Of a stretch of DNA of 43,041 nucleotides, positions 8,164 through 15,142 are shown piece by piece (position 1 is the first letter of the stretch; the number at the start of each line of letters is the position of its first letter). The notes beneath the pieces were generated by a model that had not been told where the DNA came from, searched no databases, and worked only from the letters and a program-made list of their open reading frames with translations. The position numbers and the translations under genes were made by a program. This DNA is from an uncultured Bacilli bacterium. GTDB lineage: Bacteria; Bacillota_I; Bacilli_A; RF39; UBA660. Location of the stretch: the NCBI GenBank assembly GCA_944329465.1, contig CALVII010000004.1, positions 1-43,041 of the forward strand. Reading direction: 5' to 3'.

Positions 8164-8352
8164 CAAGACATGGGAAAAATAGTAATAAGATAAATATATT
8201 TATAGTGAGCTTAGATTAGTGGAAGCTAGGCAATATGTCCTTATGAACGCAGTTCCTAAAAATGCCGTTGTATAATCTGCATTAAAGATTAAAGTTGCAT
8301 AGAACCTCTATGAAATAAGGTGGCACCGCGGGTAAAAGCTCGTCCTTATTTT
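8164..8352 (+). ncRNA. T-box leader, Arg specifier (CGC)
   Basis: The antiterminator core AAGGTGGCACCGCGG (8317-8331) is the conserved T-box sequence. The competing terminator pairs AAATAAGG (8313-8320) with CCTTATTT (8344-8351). In Stem I, the specifier loop reads GAA-CGC-A (codon at 8248-8250), giving Arg, which agrees with the downstream argS. Uncharged tRNA-Arg would pair with this codon and the TGGCACC bulge and allow read-through into argS. Confidence 0.93.
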
Positions 8353-8386
8353 ATAGGGGATTTTATATTATAAAGGAGGAATTGAA

Positions 8387-10066
8387 ATGAATGGTAAATT
8401 GGAAAATATTTTAAATGAAGTATTAAAATCATTAGGTTATGATTATGAAACAAAGGTGGTTAGATCAAATATTGAAGGGGTGGATTTTCAGTGTGATGAT
8501 GCTTTTAAATTAGCTAAGATTTATCACAAAGCACCTTTTTTAATAGCCGAAGAAGTAGTGGATAAATTAAAGGAAAATTTTAATGGTTATTTTAAAGAAG
8601 TCAGTGTTTCAAAACCGGGTTTTATAAATATTGTAGTTAGTGATAGTTTTATCAACAAGTCATTAATAGAATTAATGACTAAAGAAAAGCTTGGGGCATC
8701 TATAGAAGATAAAACTATTGTTTTAGATTATGGAGGTCCAAATGTTGCCAAGCCACTACATGTTGGGCATTTAAGAACAGCGATTATTGGACAGGCTATT
8801 AATAATATTTTAAAATTTAAAGGTAATAAAACTATTAGTGATATTCATCTAGGGGATATTGGTGCCCAAATGGGACAAGTTATTTATGGAATTATTCATG
8901 ATTTTCCAAATAAAAAATATGAAGATATAGAGATTGATTTAGATTATTTGAACAAAACATATCCAAAAATAAGTGGTTTGTGTAAGGAAAATGAGGATGT
9001 AAAAAAAGAATGTGCGAAGATAACTAAAAAATTGCAGGAAGGTGATTTGAATTATAGGATTTTATGGAAAAAAATATGTGATATTTCTATAACTGATATT
9101 AAAAAAATATTCGATTATTTAGATGTTCATTTTGATTATTGGTATGGTGAAAGCGATGCATATAAATATTTTGGCGAGCTTATGGAATATTTTGATACGA
9201 AAAAGTGTGTTAGAATGGATAATGGAGCTAAAGTAATCGATGTTAAGGAAGATACTGATAAAATAGATATTCCACCATGTATAATTCAAAAATCTGATGG
9301 GGCTTATTTATATGCGACATCTGATTTAGGTACCATTTGGCAAAGAAAGAAAGATTTTAATCCAGACGAGATAATTTATATTACAGATGCTAGACAAAGT
9401 ATGCATTTTACTCAAGTATTTAGAGCAAGTAAGAAAACTAATATTTATAATGGTAAATTAACTTTTTGTGGTTATGGTACAGTTAATGGTAAAGATAATA
9501 AGCCTTTTAAAACAAGATCTGGTGGAGCTGCTAAATTAGAGGATTTAATAAATGAAGTTAAAGAAGAATTTATTAATTTAAGACCAGAAAACAAAAATAT
9601 GGATAATGAAGATTTAGATAAGATTGTAAATGCCATTTTAAAGTTTGCTGATTTACAAAATGATTTAACGAGAAATTATATTTTTGATATTAAAAAATTT
9701 AGTGAAGTAAATGGAAAAACAGGGCCTTATATTTTATATACATATTTGAGAATTAATAAATTACTTTCTTTAGATGGTGGCAGTTTATCAGAAAATATAT
9801 ATAATGAAGTCGATAGGACTTTACGTTTAAAATTATTAGAAGTAAGTTCAGTTATTGACGAGACGGCTAAAGAAAGAAGACCACATATTATTGCAAATTA
9901 CTTGTATGATTTATCAGTAATTGCGAATAATTTTTATCAATGTAATCATGTAGTAGGTTTAGAAGGACAAATAAAAACCGATTATAATATAATTTTGAAA
10001 TATAACAATTTAGTTATAAAAACACTTTTGGAATTACTTGGCATCCATATTCCTAAAACCATGTAA
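8387..10066 (+). CDS. argS: Arginine--tRNA ligase
   Basis: 559 aa class I aminoacyl-tRNA synthetase that charges tRNA-Arg. An N-terminal additional domain (to about residue 105) is followed by the Rossmann catalytic core with GGPNVAKPLHVGHLRT; HVGH at about 125-128 is the HIGH-type motif. Then come SDGAYLYATSDLGTI and the DARQSMHFTQVF segment, and a C-terminal helical anticodon-binding domain with the conserved DALR-like region (GPYILYTYLRINKLL). A KMSKS motif is not evident, as in many ArgRS. Length is normal. The AAAGGAGGAATTGAA ribosome site fixes the start. Control is by the T-box immediately upstream, whose CGC specifier independently supports Arg. Confidence 0.96.
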   Translation: MNGKLENILNEVLKSLGYDYETKVVRSNIEGVDFQCDDAFKLAKIYHKAPFLIAEEVVDKLKENFNGYFKEVSVSKPGFINIVVSDSFINKSLIELMTKEKLGASIEDKTIVLDYGGPNVAKPLHVGHLRTAIIGQAINNILKFKGNKTISDIHLGDIGAQMGQVIYGIIHDFPNKKYEDIEIDLDYLNKTYPKISGLCKENEDVKKECAKITKKLQEGDLNYRILWKKICDISITDIKKIFDYLDVHFDYWYGESDAYKYFGELMEYFDTKKCVRMDNGAKVIDVKEDTDKIDIPPCIIQKSDGAYLYATSDLGTIWQRKKDFNPDEIIYITDARQSMHFTQVFRASKKTNIYNGKLTFCGYGTVNGKDNKPFKTRSGGAAKLEDLINEVKEEFINLRPENKNMDNEDLDKIVNAILKFADLQNDLTRNYIFDIKKFSEVNGKTGPYILYTYLRINKLLSLDGGSLSENIYNEVDRTLRLKLLEVSSVIDETAKERRPHIIANYLYDLSVIANNFYQCNHVVGLEGQIKTDYNIILKYNNLVIKTLLELLGIHIPKTM

Positions 10067-10071
10067 AATGG

Positions 10072-10100
10072 TTGAAAAGAACTTTTAATTATGATATATT
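10072..10100 (+). promoter_or_regulatory. Promoter of TasA-like gene 1
   Basis: TTGAAA (10072-10077), a 17-nt spacer and TATATT (10095-10100) with an extended TGA. The architecture is the same as at the other TasA-like genes, but without the 5' hairpin. Confidence 0.8.
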
Positions 10101-10125
10101 AATATCAGAATAGGAGATGGAAATT

Positions 10126-10626
10126 ATGGAAGACATGCATAAATCTTCAATTATTATGGTTTTATTAGCGGTTGTATTTGTTATGGCTATTGGTTATGCG
10201 GCATTTTCTCAACAATTAACAATTAATGGTACAGCATCAATTGATTCTAGCTGGGATGTTCACATTGAAGATATTGCTGTAAATGGTACTACTTTAGATG
10301 GTAAGAATGTCAGTGCGACTGTGGGAGACGATAAATTAAGTGCGAGTTTTCAAGCTGAATTAGTTAGTCCTGGTAGTAGTGTAACTTATGATGTGACAGT
10401 TAAAAATGGTGGAACATTAAATGCTAAATTAGAGTCTATTACATTTACTGACGATAATAATGATGCTATAGAGTATAGCTATGCTGGTATTACTCAAAAC
10501 GATGTTATTAATGTGGATGGAACTCAAACATTTACGGTTACTGTAAAATTTAATGATACTTATACTTCAACACCTGCAAATAAAACTAGTAATTTAACTA
10601 TGTATTTATCATTTGTTCAAGCTTAA
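10126..10626 (+). CDS. TasA/camelysin-like secreted fibre protein 1
   Basis: 166 aa from the ATG at 10126, chosen because AGGAG lies nine bases upstream (the ATG at 10117 abuts it). The N-terminal signal segment VLLAVVFVMAIGYAAFSQQL, followed by TINGTASIDSSWDVHI, is characteristic of the SipW-dependent CalY/TasA family (camelysin and biofilm fibre subunits). Cleavage is expected near the AAFS/QQL junction. The mature part is an all-beta domain with the family pattern SPGSSVTYDVTVKNGGTLNAKLESI, and it ends NLTMYLSFVQA. It is first of a tandem set of four that leads to a SipW-like peptidase. Its role as an extracellular fibre or surface coat subunit is inferred from the family. Confidence 0.85.
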   Translation: MEDMHKSSIIMVLLAVVFVMAIGYAAFSQQLTINGTASIDSSWDVHIEDIAVNGTTLDGKNVSATVGDDKLSASFQAELVSPGSSVTYDVTVKNGGTLNAKLESITFTDDNNDAIEYSYAGITQNDVINVDGTQTFTVTVKFNDTYTSTPANKTSNLTMYLSFVQA

Positions 10627-10655
10627 ACGTTAGATTTTTTTCTAACGTTTTATTT
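10625..10655 (+). terminator. Terminator of TasA-like gene 1
   Basis: AAACGTTAGA (10625-10634) pairs with TCTAACGTTT (10641-10650) around a T6 loop, followed by TATTT. It overlaps the stop codon. Confidence 0.8.
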
Positions 10656-10667
10656 ACACATTTTCAC

Positions 10668-10719
10668 TTGAAATTGAAAATTAAATATGGTAATATCATA
10701 ATAGAGTAGGAAAGCTACT
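10668..10719 (+). promoter_or_regulatory. Promoter and 5'-UTR hairpin of TasA-like gene 2
   Basis: TTGAAA (10668-10673), 17 nt, TAATAT (10691-10696) with extended TGG. About 9 nt later AGTAG-GAAAG-CTACT (10705-10719) can form a hairpin at the extreme 5' end of the transcript. The same arrangement occurs at 11379-11430 and 12065-12119. Confidence 0.7.
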
Positions 10720-10741
10720 TAGAAAATAGGAGGGAAGAAAC

Positions 10742-11305
10742 GTGGAAGCAAAACACAAAAATGCCTTAATTGGAGCATTACTTGCAGTAGTATTTGTAAT
10801 GGCAGTTGGTTATGCCGCATTTGCACAACAATTAACAATCAACGGAAGTGCTGAAATCACCTCAAGATGGGATGTTCATATGAAACAAGAAGGAGCAACT
10901 GCAACTCCATCATCTACAATGGGAACAAATCCATCAGGTGATGTACAAGTTGCAGGAGGTGGTTTAACAGCTACATTTAATACAGAATTAGTAAGTCCAG
11001 GAGATACTGTAACATATGTTATTCCAATTGAAAATAAAGGAACAATTGATGCAAGATTAAGTACAATTACTTTATCAAGTGAAACTCCAGAAATGGTTGT
11101 TGATAATGGAAGGTTAACTGCTACAACAAAAGATGGCGATATTAAATATACTGTTACTAGTCCAGGGAATGAAACTTTAGCGGCTAATACTGGTACTGCA
11201 AATGTTACTATTGTTGCTGAATTTGTCAATAAAGCAGAAGGACAAGGAAATCTTCAAAATTTATCAGCAAATTTAACTGTAACAATGAATTATGTTCAAG
11301 CTTAA
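10742..11305 (+). CDS. TasA/camelysin-like secreted fibre protein 2
   Basis: 187 aa starting at a GTG preceded by GGAGGGAAG. The signal region (ALLAVVFVMAVGYAAFAQQL, then TINGSAEITSRWDVHM) is almost identical to that of the next two paralogues, pointing to recent duplication. The mature beta-sandwich carries SPGDTVTYVIPIENKGTIDA and ends LTVTMNYVQA. There are no cysteines. The predicted substrate of the SipW-like peptidase encoded downstream, it would be exported by Sec, trimmed and assembled on the surface. It has its own promoter, 5' hairpin and terminator, and C-ending codons are commoner than in neighbouring housekeeping genes, suggesting high expression. Confidence 0.87.
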   Translation: MEAKHKNALIGALLAVVFVMAVGYAAFAQQLTINGSAEITSRWDVHMKQEGATATPSSTMGTNPSGDVQVAGGGLTATFNTELVSPGDTVTYVIPIENKGTIDARLSTITLSSETPEMVVDNGRLTATTKDGDIKYTVTSPGNETLAANTGTANVTIVAEFVNKAEGQGNLQNLSANLTVTMNYVQA

Positions 11306-11324
11306 GTTTTTACTTAAGCTTTTA
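11298..11324 (+). terminator. Terminator of TasA-like gene 2
   Basis: AAGCTTAAG (11298-11306) pairs with CTTAAGCTT (11313-11321), then a short T-rich tail. It overlaps the stop codon. Confidence 0.8.
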
Positions 11325-11378
11325 TCATGTAATTTAAACACATTTAACAAATGTATACAAAAAAACGAGAAAAATTTC

Positions 11379-11430
11379 TTGAATTGTAAATCAAAATATG
11401 ATAATATCATTATAGAGTAGGGAAGCTACT
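11379..11430 (+). promoter_or_regulatory. Promoter and 5'-UTR hairpin of TasA-like gene 3
   Basis: TTGAAT (11379-11384), 17 nt, TAATAT (11402-11407) with extended TGA. The hairpin AGTAG-GGAAG-CTACT (11416-11430) lies about 9 nt after the -10, as in gene 2. Confidence 0.7.
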
Positions 11431-11457
11431 TAGAATATTATAGGAAGGAAGGAAAAA

Positions 11458-12021
11458 ATGGAAAGTAAACACAAAAATGCGTTAATTGGAGCATTACTTG
11501 CAGTAGTATTGGTTATGGCTGTAGGTTATGCAGCATTTGCTCAACAATTAACAATCAATGGTAGTGCTGAAATCACATCTACTTGGGATGTTACATTTGA
11601 TGAAACAAAAACTGGTGGTGCAGGTGTAATTGATGCTACAGCAGGTATAGCTAGTGGTAAAACTCCAACTGGTACAGTTAGTTATGATAATGGAAATCAT
11701 AATGCTAATATTAGTGCAACATTATATCAACCAGGAGATACTGTTTTATTTACATTAACAATCAAAAATAATGGTACAATTCCTGCTACTATTGGAGCTC
11801 CTACAGTTGCTATGGATGGCGACGAAAATGACGGCGCATTAATTGCTAAAAAAGGTAATATACAATTTACTGTAACAGCAGCAGATACAAAAACACTTAA
11901 CCAAAATGATACAGTTACTATGACAGTTAAAGCTGAATTCATTAGTTCTGCAACATCTGTTGGTGATACTACTTCAGCTAAAGTTACAATTAATATGAAC
12001 GCTTCACAAGCAACTGCTTAA
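11458..12021 (+). CDS. TasA/camelysin-like secreted fibre protein 3
   Basis: 187 aa with an ATG start behind AGGAAGGAAGG. It has the same signal segment as gene 2 (MESKHKNALIGALLAVVLVM, then AVGYAAFAQQLTINGS). The mature domain is closely related to gene 4: both carry TVSYDN, HNAN, ATLYQPGDTV and TLTIKN-GTIPAT segments and end in MNASQA. Gene 2 lacks these segments, so 3 and 4 form a subtype. It is predicted to be a SipW-processed extracellular fibre subunit, with its own promoter, 5' hairpin and strong terminator. Two fibre subtypes in one array suggest structural division of labour, such as major subunit versus adaptor (inference). Confidence 0.87.
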   Translation: MESKHKNALIGALLAVVLVMAVGYAAFAQQLTINGSAEITSTWDVTFDETKTGGAGVIDATAGIASGKTPTGTVSYDNGNHNANISATLYQPGDTVLFTLTIKNNGTIPATIGAPTVAMDGDENDGALIAKKGNIQFTVTAADTKTLNQNDTVTMTVKAEFISSATSVGDTTSAKVTINMNASQATA

Positions 12022-12026
12022 AGTGT

Positions 12027-12061
12027 AAAACAAAAAAACTTTTTATAGTTTTTTTTGTTTT
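12027..12061 (+). terminator. Terminator of TasA-like gene 3
   Basis: AAAACAAAAAAACT (12027-12040) pairs with AGTTTTTTTTGTTTT (12047-12061). Confidence 0.75.
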
Positions 12062-12064
12062 GTC

Positions 12065-12119
12065 TTGAATGAAAAAAACAATTATGATATATTATAAATA
12101 AAGTAGGAAAGTGCTACTT
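12065..12119 (+). promoter_or_regulatory. Promoter and 5'-UTR hairpin of TasA-like gene 4
   Basis: TTGAAT (12065-12070), 17 nt, TATATT (12088-12093) with extended TGA. The hairpin AAGTAG-GAAAGTG-CTACTT (12101-12119) starts at the expected transcription start. Confidence 0.7.
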
Positions 12120-12139
12120 TGAGAGAAAGGAAGGAAAAC

Positions 12140-12703
12140 ATGGAAAGTAAACACAAAAACATATTAATAGGTACACTACTTGCAGTAGTATTTGTAATGG
12201 CTGTAGGTTATGCCGCATTTGCACAACAATTAACAATTAACGGAAGTGCTGAAATTACTTCAACTTGGGATGTAAAATATGATTCAACAAAAACAGAAGC
12301 TACTCCAGGTGTAGTTGATGCAGTAGCTGGTTTTGCTGGAGGAACAACTCCAAAAGGTACAGTTAGTTATGATAACGATGATCATAATGCTAATGTTCGT
12401 GCAACATTATATCAACCAGGAGATACCGTTACATTTACATTAACAATTAAAAACTATGGTACAATTCCTGCTACTGTAGGAACTCCAACCGTTGAAATGA
12501 CTGGTGACCAAGATGTTCAACCATTAGTTGCTAGAAAAGGTAATATTCAATTTACTGTAACACCAGCAGCTACTACAACAATGAATCAAAATGATACAGT
12601 TACTATGACAGTAAAAGCTGAATTCATTAATTCTGCAACTTCTGTTGGTACAGCCACTTCTGCAAGTATCACTGTTAATATGAATGCTTCACAAGCACAG
12701 TAA
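12140..12703 (+). CDS. TasA/camelysin-like secreted fibre protein 4
   Basis: 187 aa from the ATG at 12140, chosen over an upstream TTG because GAAAGGAAGGAAAAC immediately precedes it and the paralogues begin MESKHKN. The signal segment AVGYAAFAQQLTINGS is identical to those of genes 2 and 3, and the mature domain is a close paralogue of gene 3 (shared YDN-HNAN, LYQPGDTV, GTIPATVGTPTVEM, MNASQA). A SipW-type cleavage site is expected before QQL. It has its own promoter, 5' hairpin and a long 16-bp terminator stem, so the peptidase gene that follows is transcribed separately. Confidence 0.87.
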   Translation: MESKHKNILIGTLLAVVFVMAVGYAAFAQQLTINGSAEITSTWDVKYDSTKTEATPGVVDAVAGFAGGTTPKGTVSYDNDDHNANVRATLYQPGDTVTFTLTIKNYGTIPATVGTPTVEMTGDQDVQPLVARKGNIQFTVTPAATTTMNQNDTVTMTVKAEFINSATSVGTATSASITVNMNASQAQ

Positions 12704-12708
12704 AATTT

Positions 12709-12748
12709 AAATTAAAAGAAAAACAAATTAATGTTTTTCTTTTAATTT
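12709..12748 (+). terminator. Terminator of TasA-like gene 4
   Basis: AAATTAAAAGAAAAAC (12709-12724) pairs with GTTTTTCTTTTAATTT (12733-12748), a 16-bp stem. Confidence 0.8.
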
Positions 12749-12809
12749 ACATAAATAACCAAAAAAATTGTCAAGCAAAAAAATATCATTAAAACTTTTC
12801 TGTTAATAG

Positions 12810-12838
12810 TTGTCAACTTCAAAATGTTATGCTATAAT
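12810..12838 (+). promoter_or_regulatory. Promoter of the SipW-like peptidase gene
   Basis: TTGTCA (12810-12815), 17 nt, TATAAT (12833-12838) with extended TGC. Confidence 0.85.
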
Positions 12839-12879
12839 TCATTATAGAATAGTAGGGATAGCAAAAGGGGTATGAAACT

Positions 12880-14022
12880 ATGAAAAAAAACCTAGTAATA
12901 TATAGTTTAATCATTATATATTTTGTTTTAAATGTTTTTCTCATAATCCCACTTGGTCTTGACTTTTATAACGAAATAATTAACCCACTTTTGTGGATTA
13001 TCATTTGTGCGGTTGCTATTTTTTTAAGCCGGGATTCGAGTTTGAGAGTTAAGGGTGAACGAGATAAAACCCAGAGTTTAATTATTACGCTTATAATTTA
13101 TATAATTGTTTATTTCTTATTAGGATTAATTTTTGGCTTTGAAAAGACACCTTATTCAAAAGATTTATTTAGTATATTAAAAAACATATGGTCTTTTGGT
13201 GGACTTATTTTCTTCCAAGAATTTATCAGAGAAGCGTTAGTAAAAAACGAAAAGAAAAAAGCATGGAATTATATTTTTATGACTATTTTATTTATGTTAA
13301 TTAATTTAAATTATTCTAACATAAGTAGTCATTTTACTGAGTTGAAGGAATTATTTATTTATTCTTCAACGACATTAGTTCCGGCACTTTTAGAAAGTGC
13401 GATATGTACTTATTTAGTATTTATAGGTGGGGCTAAATTTTCTATAATTTATAGATTATTTGTAACTATACCGCCATTTATTGTTCCAATTATTCCAAGT
13501 TTGGATTGGTTTGCTTCTGCAATATTAGGAGTAACTTTACCGCTTGCGGTATATGTTTATATGAATTATGTTCATGTAAATAGATCAGAAAGACTTTCTA
13601 AAAGAGAAAGAAGAACTTACAATCCAGTTGTTTATGTTCCGGTATTTGCTTTTATTGCATTATTGGCGGGATTTGTAATGGGATTATTTAAATATCAACC
13701 AATTGCAGTGTTATCTGGTAGTATGTCACCAACATTCAATAGAGGTGATGCAGTTGTAGTTAATAAATTAACAACAAGAGAAAAAGACGAACTTAAAAAA
13801 GGTGATATCATACAGTTTGTTAGTGGAACTAAGTATGTTGTCCATAGAATAGTTGACATCACAAATGATAATTATGGTAATAAACAATTTATCACTAAAG
13901 GTGATCACAACAATGCGATAGATGTTGGCAAAGTTGCTTTAGAAGATGTAAAAGGAAAAGTATCATTTGTAATACCATTGATTGGATATCCATCAGTATG
14001 GTTAAGTGGTGCAATTTCATGA
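12880..14022 (+). CDS. SipW-like signal peptidase I with N-terminal polytopic membrane domain
   Basis: 380 aa. The C-terminal third (about 250-370) is a signal peptidase of the SipW/ER type: Ser281 in VLSGSMSPTF, His322 in YVVHRIV (His in place of the bacterial Lys) and Asp342 in TKGDHN. SipW-type enzymes cleave TasA/camelysin-family precursors, and four such genes lie just upstream, so these are its likely substrates. The first ~245 residues form an additional multi-pass domain of about seven helices, absent from classical SipW (about 190 aa). It contains QEFIREALVKN and ALLESAICTYLVF, possibly a membrane-protease-like fold, but I cannot assign it. It has its own promoter and AAAGGGG ribosome site and is followed after 16 nt by the DUF5305 gene. 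Confidence 0.88.
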   Translation: MKKNLVIYSLIIIYFVLNVFLIIPLGLDFYNEIINPLLWIIICAVAIFLSRDSSLRVKGERDKTQSLIITLIIYIIVYFLLGLIFGFEKTPYSKDLFSILKNIWSFGGLIFFQEFIREALVKNEKKKAWNYIFMTILFMLINLNYSNISSHFTELKELFIYSSTTLVPALLESAICTYLVFIGGAKFSIIYRLFVTIPPFIVPIIPSLDWFASAILGVTLPLAVYVYMNYVHVNRSERLSKRERRTYNPVVYVPVFAFIALLAGFVMGLFKYQPIAVLSGSMSPTFNRGDAVVVNKLTTREKDELKKGDIIQFVSGTKYVVHRIVDITNDNYGNKQFITKGDHNNAIDVGKVALEDVKGKVSFVIPLIGYPSVWLSGAIS

Positions 14023-14038
14023 GAAGGGGAGAAGAAAA

Positions 14039-15124
14039 ATGAAAAAAAATGAAAATGAAATGATTTTAAAACAGTGGATTAGAGTATTTTTATTAATCGC
14101 TGTTATCGCCGTAGCGGTGGTATCCATTGTATCAATCGTTAAAGCAGTTAATCCTGAACAAGCTGCTAGAGAAAAATTATATTCATATAATTATACGTCA
14201 AATTTAAATTATAAGGTTTATTTAAAGAATAATCAGTTCTTTACTTCACCTTATATTGGGATGAATAAACAATATATCACATCTTTAATTGATCATATTG
14301 ATGTTGATGCTATTTATAATTTCCAAAGTACAGAAGAGTTAGATTATAGTTATAATTATGAAATAATCGCAACAGCTAAAGGATTATATCAAAATACAGA
14401 TGGTGAAGATGTAGAGGTTTGGAGTAAAGCTTATCCGGTTGCCAATCAAGCAAACCAGAGTGGAAGTGGTAAAACATTTACCATTAATAAAAACATTCAA
14501 TTGAATTATAATCAATATAATGATATTATGACTGATTTTCGTAATCAATTTGGTTTATCAATTGATGCAAGAGTTGATTTAACTATGAAAATTAATATTA
14601 CTGCTGGTTTAAAAGGTGCTGAAGAAAAAGGATTACAAACTTCTAATAATATGTCATTAGAAATACCATTATTACAACAAACTATAAATATTAAACCAAA
14701 CTATGTAAATAGTGGTGGAGATACGATTTATAAATCTGCTGCTGATAGCACTGAAATGAATATTCCATTATTAGTCTTTGGAGTGGTATTATTAGTAATT
14801 TCATTAGTAGCATTTAAGATATTGGTTAAGAGTTTACTTGTTGTAACTAGAAAATCTGAGTATGTTTTAGCTCTTAATAAAATATTAAAAGAATATGCAG
14901 ATATTATTGCTGAAACTCATAATATGCCTGATTTAGATAAATATGATGTTATTAATGTTAAAAACTTTAACGATTTAGTAGATGTTGAAGAAGAATTACA
15001 TTCACCAATTTTATATTTTGATGTTAAGGAAAATACTGAAAGTGTGTTTGTAATATTAAACAACAATACAGCTTATAAGTTTACATTAAGAGATTCAGAT
15101 TTTGACCATTTTAAAAGAGATTAG
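14039..15124 (+). CDS. DUF5305-like membrane protein
   Basis: 361 aa. The topology is one N-terminal helix (about 10-35), a large extracytoplasmic beta-rich domain (YSYNYTSNLNYKVYLKNNQF through NINITAGLK-type strands), a second helix (about 240-265, IPLLVFGVVLLVISLVAFKI) and a cytoplasmic tail of about 90 residues. This plan, the YTSNLNYKVYLKNNxF entry and the position next to a SipW-type peptidase match DUF5305 proteins found beside such peptidases. Its function is unknown; helping to assemble or anchor the fibre proteins is a reasonable inference. The ATG at 14039 is chosen for the AAGGGGAG site 9 nt upstream. It ends convergently, overlapping the U32 gene by four bases. Confidence 0.75.
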   Translation: MKKNENEMILKQWIRVFLLIAVIAVAVVSIVSIVKAVNPEQAAREKLYSYNYTSNLNYKVYLKNNQFFTSPYIGMNKQYITSLIDHIDVDAIYNFQSTEELDYSYNYEIIATAKGLYQNTDGEDVEVWSKAYPVANQANQSGSGKTFTINKNIQLNYNQYNDIMTDFRNQFGLSIDARVDLTMKINITAGLKGAEEKGLQTSNNMSLEIPLLQQTINIKPNYVNSGGDTIYKSAADSTEMNIPLLVFGVVLLVISLVAFKILVKSLLVVTRKSEYVLALNKILKEYADIIAETHNMPDLDKYDVINVKNFNDLVDVEEELHSPILYFDVKENTESVFVILNNNTAYKFTLRDSDFDHFKRD

Positions 15125-15142
15125 TTTATATTAATCTCTTTT
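15113..15142. terminator. Bidirectional terminator over a convergent gene overlap
   Basis: AAAAGAGATTA (15113-15123) pairs with TAATCTCTTTT (15132-15142). The stop codons of both convergent genes lie in the stem and loop. Confidence 0.8.

Noticed and set aside
10876-11942. Minus-strand open frames inside the TasA-like genes (10876-11229, 11727-11942)
   Set aside because: They lie wholly within strongly supported plus-strand genes and have no ribosome sites or recognisable domains.
10126-15124. Foreign genomic island encompassing the TasA-like array
   Set aside because: No integrase, transposase, tRNA-adjacent repeat or att-like direct repeats. The differing codon use in genes 2-4 is explained by high expression and duplication.
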